Part shown: positions 1-8,861 of the stretch, piece by piece
How positions within the stretch are numbered: the first letter of the stretch is position 1
How the letters are laid out: the number at the start of each line of letters is the position of its first letter
From: JAYSSF01 sp043772005
GTDB taxonomy: Bacteria; Patescibacteriota; Gracilibacteria; Absconditabacterales; Absconditicoccaceae
Direction: 5' to 3'
DNA: 12,269 nt
Assembly: GCA_043772005.1 (NCBI GenBank)
Contig: JAYVGP010000018.1
Coordinates: 1-12,269 of the forward strand
Notes under the pieces: model-generated
The model's input: only the letters and a program-made list of their open reading frames with translations
The model's database searches: none
Told to the model about the DNA's origin: nothing
Program-made: the position numbers and the translations under genes

Positions 1-1197
1 GGAACGAATACAGGGGATCAGATAACCATAGTCGGAATCACTGGAACTACTGCACAATTCAATACTGCACTTACGGATAACGATTTTGCAACTCTAGCAG
101 GAACTGAAACACTTACGAACAAAACCCTTACTACGCCAGTAATCAATGGTATTCCTACAGGAACAGGGGTATCATCATCGAACGCTTGAAATACCCTCGT
201 ACTCAGACAAGCGTCAGGATACTCAATGAGTAATAATAATATTACGGTATCAGGGGCAACTGCTACCGCAGGATGAACTACTGCACTCAGCGGAAGTTCT
301 TTTGGAAAACAACTGTTTACAGGAACGCTCAATCAAACGGTGACCCTCCCTGGATGAGGGGGTATATACCAATGAACCGAATATGAGATAGTCAATCAAT
401 CTACAGGTATTATCACAGTTCAGACGGCAACTGCGGTATTTCTGATTGCTATCCCATCAGGTGCCTCAGCACTCTTTACATCAGTCGTAAACTCAGATCT
501 TGCTACCTCTTGGAGTATAAAAAAAGAACTTGTTCTCACGACTACTGGAAGTGGTGCCGCGACACTCATAGGATCAACTCTCAATATTCCCACACCAGCA
601 GGTGGTGGAGTCACAGACGGAGATAAGTGAGATATCACCGTCACAGGAACTGGTGCAACTTGGACTATCGACCCAAATGTCGTCACCAATGCAAAGTCGG
701 CTCAGATGGCAACAAATACGATCAAAGGAAATAATACAGGAGCTACCGCCAATGCTCTCGACCTCACTACGACTCAGACCACAGCGATGCTCGATGCGAT
801 GGTCGGAGCCTCAGGTATAGCCAATGGAACGAAAGGACTCGTGCCAACTCCTAATATTGTAAACCAACTCCAATTTCTCAGAGGAGATGGAACTTGGGCT
901 ATGCCAGCAGGGGGATCAGCTGGAATCACTCGCTCCGTATCCTCTATCGCTATTGCTACAACAGGTGGAGCTACTGCGAGTACGGATTATGTGTATCTCT
1001 GTACCGTAACTCTCACATTCACTCTTCCCACTGCCGTCGGAAATACCAATAGATATACTATAAAAAATGTATGAGGAACGACTACGATAGCGACAACACT
1101 CTCACAAACTATAGACGGGAGTACTTCAGCGACTCTCAGTGTCCAATACACGTCTCTGGAACTGATCTCGGACGGTGCTAACTGGAATATTATTTAA
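1..1197 (+). CDS. Phage tail fibre protein, 5' truncated by window edge (UGA = Gly)
   Basis: The frame is open from base 1 to TAA at 1195-1197 (398 residues visible) if six UGA codons are read as Gly; the start lies upstream. The protein is a Thr/Gly/Ser/Ala-rich, beta-type repeat protein. It carries motifs I recognise from phage tail fibres: GTNTGD at the left edge, LAGTETLTNKTLTTPVING near residues 33-51, DGDKGDITVTGTG at 206-218 with G210 encoded by UGA, and GTKGLV followed by a FLRGDGTWA segment around 276-300. The C-terminal segment from D329 ends in ELISDGANWNII, a common fibre ending. Residues 87-141 are related to residues 187-240 of the second fibre protein (8862-10025). The likely role is an extracellular adhesin at the phage tail binding the host surface; the ligand is unknown. 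About 12% of its glycines use UGA (6 of about 51 by hand count), low compared with some neighbours. Confidence 0.85.
259..423 (+). repeat. Diverged fibre module, copy A (residues 87-141)
   Basis: Residues 87-141 of the first fibre share an ordered pattern with copy B at 9420-9581: TAT/AGGTT at the start, FTG-x-L-x-QTV-x-LP in the middle, and Y-x-I-x-N-x-STG-x-IT-x-Q at the end. About half of the aligned positions look identical by eye. UGA at residue 92 aligns with GGA (Gly) in copy B. Confidence 0.75.
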
Positions 1198-1208
1198 TCT
1201 CACTATCT

Positions 1209-2711
1209 ATGACATATTTTCCAAACAATCCCAATGGTCAAGCTGTAATGGCAAGCTCTGTTCCTGTAGTTATTGCCTCCAATCAATCAGCAGTACCAGT
1301 TACTCTAGCATCTACAACTATAACAGGTTCTGTAGCAGTTACTGGATGATTGACCGATACTCAACTGAGGGCTACGCCAGTACCTATATCTGGAACAGTC
1401 GCAACAGGGGGTATCACGGATACTCAAATAAGGGCTACAGCCCTCCCTGTATCGATCGCAAGTGATGCAGATAATACCTCTACAGGAACACTCGCAGCAG
1501 CCGCCCAAACAGTCGTCCTGACTATGTGAGGAAAATCCGCAGGCTCTGCCTCTATAACAGGAACTTGGGTAGGAACTATCACCTTTGAAGGATCAGTCGA
1601 TGGTACGACTTGGAACTCAATCAATGCGGTTGCTGCATCTACTTCATCTCCACAGCCAACAACAACAGTCAACGGACTCTATCGCCTCAGTCCAGCAGGA
1701 CTCTTTCAGATCCGAGTGAATATGACCGCTTTTACATCAGGCTCTGCCAGTGTCTCGATGCGAGGGAGTGCCGGAACAGGTGGTGTATTCGTAAATCAAA
1801 TACTGCCCTCTAAGATAACTGATGGCACAAATACTGCTACTATAAAAGGGGCTAGTACAGGAGCAGTAGCAGGCGACTCACCACTGGTAGTTGCACTCCA
1901 TCCTACATCACCAACACCGAACTTTCTTGCAGCACAAGCAGTAACTGGCACATTTTTTCAGGCGACACAACCTGTATCAGCTACAGCCCTTCCACTTCCT
2001 ACAGGAGCAAGTACAGAAACCACTCTCTCAGCACTCAATACAAAAGTGACAGCAGTCAATACAGGAGCGGTGACTATATCAACCGCATTACCAGCAGGTA
2101 GTGCCATAGTAGGAAAAGTCGGTATCGACCAGACTACTCCATGAACCACCAACCTTGTAGCCCTCACCGCTGAAACAACAAAGGTAATCGGAACAGTTAA
2201 TCTACCAGTCATTACAAAGGGTACTCAAGGTACCACTGGAGTAACAACTCAAGACATCAAGGATGGAGGCAGAAATCAAATCCATTTCTATACGGTAATT
2301 CCAGTTCTCTCCACCGCTACAGATTCTCTCCAGTCTCTCACAGGAACGAAGTCAGGAGCAACGGTAACGGCAACTACAACGCCCGCGGTTGTCACTACAT
2401 GAAAAACCCTCCGCATCACCCGACTCGCCGCTACCTATGTAGCAACTGCAACATCAGGATATGGCGTAGTCCGCCTGAGGTATAATACCGCAGGAGTCGT
2501 AGCTATAACAAGTCCTATAGCGGCAACTATTGCTGTCGGCTCAGGAGGTCCAACAACAGTAAATAGTATAGGAGTAGAAGAGGCAACGCTCAATGAGGCT
2601 TGGGAGTTCGCTGCTGCTACGGGCATAGGAATATCTGTACAAGGATTTGCCGCTGCAACTGCTACCGCAGTCGGATATATGTTCGTATCAGTTACAGGCT
2701 ATGAATACTAA
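1209..2711 (+). CDS. Virion surface / tail fibre-like beta-rich protein, 500 aa
   Basis: The ATG at 1209 lies 11 nt after the upstream TAA and the frame runs to TAA 2709-2711, reading four UGA codons as Gly. The N-terminus (residues 1-35) contains PNGQAVMASSVPVVIASNQS, a type of opening I recognise from phage structural proteins. Two copies of a 13-residue motif follow: LTDTQLRATPVPI (48-60) and ITDTQIRATALPV (69-81), 21 residues apart. Residues about 100-190 look like a beta-sandwich, with FEGSVDGTTW at 126-135, a pattern recurrent in phage decoration or fibre proteins. The C-terminal third is Ala/Thr/Val-rich and ends YMFVSVTGYEY. There is no signal peptide or transmembrane segment. Its position next to the fibre gene suggests a virion surface component, possibly an adhesin or decoration protein. 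Only about 7% of its glycines are UGA, the lowest among the large genes I counted. Confidence 0.82.
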
Positions 2712-2722
2712 TAATTACTTTT

Positions 2723-2974
2723 ATGCAAACAACAATTTCCTATGCGATCCCAGACGCAATGCTCGATGGAATTCTCATACAACTCGGATACTCTGATAGA
2801 ATTGTAATATCTAAGGAGGATTTTATGAACGAGGCAATTAAAAATGTCGTCACTCCAGCTATTGCCAATGTATTCATCAATATGAAGCAATCCCAAATAT
2901 CGGATGCACTTGCTAAAATGCCTTCGGAAGTCCACGCATCAGTCTCTCAGATGCTTTCTATAACTACTATATAA
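2723..2974 (+). CDS. Small helical phage protein, 83 aa, unknown function
   Basis: The ATG at 2723 follows the previous TAA by 11 nt. The stop TAA at 2972-2974 overlaps the next start as TAATG, suggesting coupled translation. The frame has no UGA codon and would be readable in any code. The sequence looks mostly helical, with a hydrophobic N-terminal half (MQTTISYAIPDAMLDGILI) and an amphipathic stretch around residues 38-70. No known motif was recognised. A protein of similar size and position (10043-10267) also follows the other fibre gene, so small helical partners of fibres, such as chaperones or adaptors, are one possibility; this is inference from position only. The upstream sequence (aattactttt) has no Shine-Dalgarno-like element. 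Confidence 0.78.
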   Translation: MQTTISYAIPDAMLDGILIQLGYSDRIVISKEDFMNEAIKNVVTPAIANVFINMKQSQISDALAKMPSEVHASVSQMLSITTI

Positions 2975-3798
2975 TGGCTCAAATCGACAAACTCTTCACA
3001 TCTATATGGTATAATACGACCACCTGACCAGGCACACCACTGACAGGTCTTTCTGCTACCATTACCATACGAGATAAAGCAACAAATACAGTAGTCGTGA
3101 ATAATCAAGCTATGACTGAAATAGGTCTTGGTGAATACGACTATACATTTGCGACAATGGACGCCACAAAGCCCTATTCGTATGTAATGAATCCAAATAC
3201 AACGACTGCATATGTAACTACAGGATTCGTAGATCCTCGTACTGCATATATGGATAAAAATCTCTCAGATATTGCCTCAAGTGGCTGATGAGGTGGGTTT
3301 TCCTCTCAGGCTATACAAACCTCTATCGGTAATCTTGGACGCAAGATGGATAAGAAAATAGAAGACGAACACGAGAAAACTCGTGAACTCATTGTCAAAG
3401 AAAATAATGAGACAAATTCTCATATAGAACTTGCAAAAAGCGGGACTATCCGTACTATAGAGAGTATAGAACAGGATGAGACAGACACTAGTGACATCAT
3501 CGCTGGAATCGGAGTCATAAAGGCTCAAAATACAAAACTAGCGAAGTATCTCAAGGGAGAAGACGAAAAAGAAAAGGCAGAAATGGAAAAGAATCACAAA
3601 AAGATGATAGATGATATGGAATCAGCCTATAGTGAGATGGAAAAAGAGAATGGGAAAATCATAGAGGAAAAAGAGAGTGAAAAAATAAATATAATGAAAG
3701 ATGCTGACGAGATCATACAAGCAATCGAAGATGAAAAGATAGAAATATCTGAGAAAAACAAATCTGAAATGATCAATAAAATAAAAACTCTAATCTAA
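2974..3798 (+). CDS. Beta-domain plus Gly5 hinge plus coiled-coil structural protein, 274 aa
   Basis: The ATG at 2974 overlaps the upstream TAA (TAATG). With UGA as Gly the frame joins to TAA 3796-3798; a standard reading breaks it at residues 19 and 105-106. Residues 1-95 look like a small beta-sandwich (GLSATITIRDKATNTVVV, then MTEIGLGEYDYTF), a pattern I associate with N-terminal attachment domains of phage tail or baseplate proteins. Residues 104-108 are five consecutive glycines, two of them UGA, forming a flexible hinge. From about residue 118 to the end the protein is highly charged, rich in Glu, Lys, Ile and Met, with strong coiled-coil character (for example MEKNHKKMIDDMESAYSEME). 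The likely role is a fibrous or rod-like virion component tethered by its N-terminus, possibly a tail needle, whisker or tail-fibre connector. Specific function is not assigned. Confidence 0.82.
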
Positions 3799-3802
3799 AC
3801 CT

Positions 3803-6706
3803 ATGGCAACACTCTCCGAGATTATCGCAAAAAGGCAGTCTATGTGACCTAATGCAACGAATGTAGAGGCAAGACAGGCTCTGATGGGTGCTCCTGCTGT
3901 TCCATCTACTCCTACTCCTGTAGCTCCAGCTCTCTCTGTAAATCAGCAACAGCGAGCAGATAACATAGCAAGTAGACAAGCAAATCCGATTGCTCCTGTT
4001 GCTAATCCAGCTCCTGTTGCACCAGTCGCTCCAGCTCCAATCGTACAGGCTCCAGTAGATCCAACGACTGGACTTTCTAAGCCTCTCGAAGCAACTACAG
4101 GGCAAATAACACAGAATGTAGCTCCAACCGATCCAATTGCACAAAAACCAGTAACGCCAAAGGCTCCATCTAAAGTCGAGCCTATTGTAAACCGCCAAAA
4201 GGAGATCGAAACGAATCTTGCTACTGGATACAATGCGAATCCATCTCTTTTTAATGACAGAACCGCATTCGACCAAGCATATAACTACCAGACAAAGAAT
4301 CCAGAGGAAAAAGCCACACTCGACTCGTTCTACAACTCAAAGCAACCGACTATATCCAGTATGTACTCGGCTATTTTGAATCAGCAGGAAGTACCCGAGC
4401 AGACAAAGCTCACTCCAGCCTATAAGATCGCGCAAAATCGATACACCAAGGCGAATATGTACTCAGGGATGACCGCAACACAAGTATCGAGTGAGATGCG
4501 AAATGCCAAACTCATAGAGGGATCACAAGCATTTGAGGATCTCAAGGCGATCAATCCAAAACTCGTACAAGATGCAATGAATCTCCGAAAGGTAAACGGA
4601 GACAAAACAAATATTTGGACATATACGAATAATCCCGATGGATCACAAGTAAAGACAAACAACCTCGAAAATACCTTTGCGAGTGATTTTAACGATAACT
4701 TCGGTGATTTTATCAAATCAATGTATAAAATACAGACTCCTGAGGAAATCAGAGCCATTATATATACGCCTGATGTAAAAGCCTCAGAGGATAAGGCAAG
4801 AAGTATCGAACTCGATATCAACAAGATCGATGATTCTCTCGCTCAGATCGACCGAGATGTAGAAAAAGAACTTGCAGGAAGTGGTGCTACAGTATCTCGT
4901 ATTGCTATGGAAAAAGCGAGTCGGAGAGATGTACTCAATAATCAGCGAGCATCACTGGAGAGAACCTACACCACATACGCTAATAAGGCAAATAACCTCA
5001 TAACGCAGAATACCACCGTATTCCAGACACAACAGACACAGAAGCAAGCTCAGAACGCTGCTATGATGCCATTTATCACGGATAAATACAAGACAGCACA
5101 GGCGAAACAGCAGGCTGAACAGGCGTTGAATGATCCAGCTACTCAGATCCAATCGACTATGGATGAGTTTGCGAAACTCGGTATTGTCGCACAATGAAAT
5201 ACCGCCAGCAAGATTGCAGAGTTCAAGAAAAGTGGTAAGACACTACCTGAGTATATTTCAGGTCTTCGAGCTCAGTTTATGAGTAAAACACAGTATCAGC
5301 AGATCCTTGCGAAAAAAGCAGGTGAAGGAATATCATATCAGACTATTGGGGACAATGTATATCGCCAAAATGCCGATGGAACTCTCACAAAGACGAATAT
5401 CAGTGCGAAGAAAAGTGCAGAGGCAACAAAACCAGAATTCAAAGTAATAGGAAAAAATGCCGATGGATCGGATAAATACGGATGGGTAAACTCTGGCAAT
5501 CAAACGATCACACCATATGGAGAAACAGGAAGTACGACTATACCGCCTGGAAAATCACTCTTTGATGTTCTCGGAAAGAATGTAGGGACTTATGAAGGAA
5601 ATAGGGGATATGATCTTGCAGGGGCTATGGGTGATCCATTACCAGCAGGTGGAAATTGGACAGTGAAATCAGTAGGTACAGCAGGAGAACAAGTAGGATC
5701 TATATTTATAGGATGAAAGGGGTCTAAACCTTGGGGAAATACAGTGGTAATGCAAGATGAGAGTGGAAATGAGATCAGGTATTCGCACCTCCAAAATATC
5801 GGAGTCAAGCAAGGGGATATACTCGGATTTTGAGATATAGTCGGAACTCGTGGAAATACTGGTAATGTCAGGGGAGCCAATGGGGAAGTCCTCACAGCAG
5901 AACAACTCAAAGCAGGTCGTGGAGCTCATCTCGATGTAGAGATAAAGTCAGGTGGAAAACTCCTCTCAAATGCGGATCAAGTAATTTTCTTGAAGGGATT
6001 GAAATGACAATGACCTTTGACGCCATCAAGCATAGACTATTTCAATAGTGCTACTCCTACAGATAAAAAGAAACTACAATCAGATCCTAATTTCCAATCA
6101 TTTCAGACTACAAAACAAACTGTTATGAATGATGAGAATGCTAGTATATTCGATGTAATGAAATACTCTCAAGGTGGCAAAGATATGGGAGAAGAAAGAC
6201 TAAAATCTCTTGGTAAATTCTCACAAGGATTATCACAAATTGCAGATCTATCAAAAGCAATCAATAAAGAGACAACTTGACCAATACTCGGTACGCTCAG
6301 ATCATACAATCCATATGATTCTAATGCACAAGCTCTTGTCGCACAAATCAACTCCGTAGTACCAAATATTGCACGAGGTGTATATGGGGAAGTAGGAGTT
6401 CTGACGGATGCAGATATTCAGAACTATGCCAAGACACTCCCAAATATAAAGAGTACAGAGGACACAAACAAACTCGTACTTGCAATGACACTCAAGACAA
6501 TGTTAAACTGATTCAAATGACAATTGCAAATAGATGGATCAGCAGGTCGTGATGTATCAGGATTTGGAGGGACAGTCAAGCAGTACGAGACAAAAATAGA
6601 TAATCTCTTGCAATCAATAGGATGAGGTGGTGCACAATCAAATACATCTCAAACTACAGCTTGATGAGAAATACAGGCTTCCAATTGAAAAACTTACCAA
6701 TTCTAA
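3803..6706 (+). CDS. Large phage virion protein with degenerate M23-like peptidase domain, 967 aa
   Basis: The ATG at 3803 (MATLSEIIAKRQSMGPNAT) lies 4 nt after the previous stop. Reading 13 UGA codons as Gly gives one frame to TAA 6704-6706. Residues about 28-115 are Pro/Ala/Val-rich and probably disordered. Residues about 328-440 are charged, Gln-rich and helical. Residues about 590-745 resemble the LytM/lysostaphin-type M23 fold: GYDL with D604, YSHL with H662, a Gly-rich GDIVGTRGNTGNV stretch, and GAHLDVEI with H709. The HxxxD histidine is N600 and the second His of HxH is D711, so two of the usual three zinc ligands are changed. The C-terminal part (from about 826, with VLTDADIQNYAKTLPNI near 867) recalls modules of other phage structural proteins. 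It ends in a Gly-rich linker and KTYQF. Most likely an internal, ejected or tail-tip virion protein; peptidoglycan binding or cleavage is uncertain. Confidence 0.82.
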
Positions 6707-6707
6707 T

Positions 6708-8576
6708 ATGTATCTTTTCTCAAACATTTTCGATCAACTAACAAAACAGGGACAGCCACAAGTGCCTTCTTTTGCTACGTCACAAGCTCCTAGGACAATG
6801 AATTATACATCTCCTACTATACCTACTCAACAACCAATACAAGCAACTCCTACAGCTCCTATACAGCAGAAAAAATCAATGACATTATTTGCAAATGAGA
6901 AATCTACAATGAATCAAATGATTTCTGATGGATTATCAGAAGATGAGGCACAAAATATAGTAAAAGAACATAGAAAAAAACTCTATCCTAATATTGATCT
7001 TAATCCAGTAGAAGTAGCGGCACTCAGACAGATGGCAAATGATGGACTGACTTCTTACGAAGCATCAGAACTATTGAAACAATCAAAAGAACAAAAAAAG
7101 GCTAAAGCCTGAGAAGATTTCCAAAAGAAATATGAAAAAGGTAATTTACTACAAAAGGGCGCATACAATACCCTTGCTTTTGCAGCAGGTAATCTGGAAA
7201 CTATAGCAAAGTATGGTGGGAATATATTAGACTTTGCAACTGGATGACGGGCAGGATTTTGAGAGGATGTGAAAGCAATGGAACAGGTGACACAATCTTC
7301 TGAATTCAGTGATAGTACCGCATTTAAGGCAGGCACATATCTCCCTGATGTTGCTATGGCAGTAGCACCTATTGGATGAATTGCATCAGCTCCTACAATA
7401 GGAAAAGCAATTTTACAATGAGCTAAAATATGAGGTATTTATGGATGAGCAAACCCTATTTTACAAAATGGAAGCGATGCAAGTATGATGGATATAGGGA
7501 AGTGAGCAGCAGTATGAGCAACAGTATGAGCAACAGTATGAGCGGCTATACCAGTAGCAGGGAAGGTACTATCAAAATGAGCAGATCTTGTAAAAAAATC
7601 AGGGAAAGCACTATATAAAACGGCAATAAAGCCTAATGTACAAGAGGCTGAACAAATAATAAATGCCGAGGGTATAACACTCAGTAATAAAGCTAAAATC
7701 AAGAAAATTGAGTCTAGCAAACTATCCCCTGTGACAAAGGCAAAGAAAATAGATGCTCTTACCTGAAAGACTCCTATAACTCGTGCTGATACTTCATTGA
7801 AATATGGTATTACAGGTACAGAAAAGTGAATAGGCGTACAGTGAAAAGCAGAATCAACAAAACTATGGAGAGATACAGTCTGACCAGCTATTCAGAAATC
7901 TAAAGCTCAACATAGTATAGATGATATGTTTACAAGAGCAGAAAAGGTGATAGAATGAGAGAAATCTGTACTCCGAAAACAAGAGTTAATGGAGTGACTT
8001 CAGGCATTAAAAGAAGACTATTTAGCTACTGGTAAAAAAGTATTTACTACTGGTGATATACAGGCAGAAAAATCAATGCTTGATGAGTTCACTCCGTCTA
8101 AGATATGGAAATGAAAAGAAGTAGCACAAGGGTACACACAAGCTAAAAACACACTTGCTAACATATTTCGGGAACAAGTGAGAGATGATCTCGGAAAAGT
8201 AGGAATAAAGAATGCAAAAGAACTATATTGAGACTATGCAAACCTTTCACAACTTAAAGATATTTGAGTAAAATGAATTACAGAGGGTGGATTAAAAGGA
8301 TGATTCGGTACATTCTGGTCTACTATATATGATAAAGTCGCTACTCCTGTTAAGACCGTATGAGGTAAATATATATACAAACTTGGTAATTGAGTAGAGT
8401 ATGTATGACCAAAATGAATGGATACTCTAGGTAAATACTTAAAATCAAAATGATATAAAGTAGCAGGTGGAAATATCATTAACCTTTCAAAAAATGTTCG
8501 CAATCCTTTGATACGTGCTGGGGTTCTTTCTAATAGTCCTGATACTTGAATGGATCGGACTATTATAAAAAAATAA
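6708..8576 (+). CDS. UGA-rich large phage protein with glycine-zipper membrane-type segment, 622 aa
   Basis: The start ATG 6708 comes 1 nt after the upstream TAA and is preferred over an earlier in-frame ATG inside the upstream gene. Twenty-nine UGA codons must be read as Gly to reach TAA 8574-8576. The N-terminal 60 residues are Pro/Thr/Gln-rich. Residues 68-91 and 106-129 are two related helical repeats sharing the pattern M-x2-DGL-x3-EA. Residues about 211-291 are Ala/Gly/Ile-rich and hydrophobic, including a perfect GxxxG zipper G266, G270, G274, G278, each encoded by UGA. The rest is Lys-rich and mostly helical, ending LSNSPDTGMDRTIIKK. Glycine zippers of this kind occur in membrane-inserting helices. 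By context this may be an ejected virion protein that crosses or pores the host membrane during DNA delivery (inference). No enzyme motif was found. UGA supplies about 43% of its glycines. Confidence 0.8.
7511..7545 (+). repeat. 12-bp in-frame tandem repeat encoding the GxxxG zipper
   Basis: The unit agtatgagcaac is present in two full copies and a partial third. In frame it encodes VGAT-VGAT-VGAA, each Gly being UGA. It could arise by slippage and extends the glycine zipper of the 622-aa protein. The same DNA in another frame yields a meaningless Met-Ser-Asn repeat. Confidence 0.85.
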
Positions 8577-8656
8577 ACACTATGACAGATAAAAAAATAC
8601 ACTAAATAAAAAAAAGAAATAATTGATTATGATACTAATTCTCATATAATAATATT
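8577..8656 (+). other. AT-rich intergenic gap, longest in window (80 nt)
   Basis: This is the longest non-coding stretch in the window and is strongly A/T-rich. It holds a 7-codon ATG-TAA frame at 8582-8605 that I do not regard as a gene, an A-run, and the promoter-like pair at 8623-8650. I see no GC-rich stem followed by a T tract, so no intrinsic terminator is called for the preceding gene. Confidence 0.7.
8623..8650 (+). promoter_or_regulatory. Predicted promoter TTGATT-N16-TATAAT, probably leaderless
   Basis: TTGATT at 8623-8628 and a consensus TATAAT at 8645-8650 are separated by 16 nt, consistent with a primary-sigma promoter. The -10 box ends exactly 6 nt before the ATG at 8657, so a usual start distance places transcription at or next to the start codon. 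This predicts a leaderless mRNA for the 64-aa gene and the second fibre cluster. Confidence 0.6.
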
Positions 8657-8851
8657 ATGACTATATTAACAGGGAGAAGCCAAGTATCAACGACATTCAC
8701 AGGGAGAACAATGCTCCAAAGTGATCTATGATACTGACTCAATGAGCTCTTTAGTATAATGACTGATGAGAACAACAGTCGGATCGTATTCAATACTGGT
8801 ACATTCGTTGTCGCTCCCACAATCTATACAAGTAGACCTCTAATCGTTTAA
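8657..8851 (+). CDS. Small protein of unknown function, 64 aa, first gene of a new transcript
   Basis: ATG 8657 to TAA 8849-8851, reading two UGA codons (residues 25 and 27, the LGYGL segment) as Gly; in the standard code the gene would stop after 24 residues. The N-terminus contains a short repeated element, TGRSQVSTTF followed by TGRTML. The C-terminal half is beta-like (IVFNTGTFVV, then PTIYTSRPLIV). No signal peptide or membrane segment is evident and no family was recognised. It sits directly behind a predicted promoter and 10 nt before the second fibre gene, so it may be a small virion or fibre-associated protein. Function is open. Confidence 0.65.
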
Positions 8852-8861
8852 CTTAAAAAAT

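Noticed and set aside
349..366. Possible hairpin ccct...aggggg
   Set aside because: It is short, lies inside the fibre coding frame and has no T tract.
2477..2490. TATAAT-like box inside the 500-aa gene, and another near 3010-3016
   Set aside because: Both lie within coding frames, are not placed before a start, and have no matching -35 at usual distance.
6627..6707. Earlier in-frame ATG for the 622-aa gene
   Set aside because: It lies inside the upstream 967-aa frame; the ATG at 6708, 1 nt after the TAA, matches the packing used elsewhere.
7430..7618. A + strand frame giving a Met-Ser-Asn repeat
   Set aside because: It is a shadow of the 12-bp repeat that encodes the glycine zipper in the true frame.
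8582..8605. Seven-codon ATG-TAA frame in the 80-nt gap
   Set aside because: Too short, and nothing but an A-rich sequence supports it.
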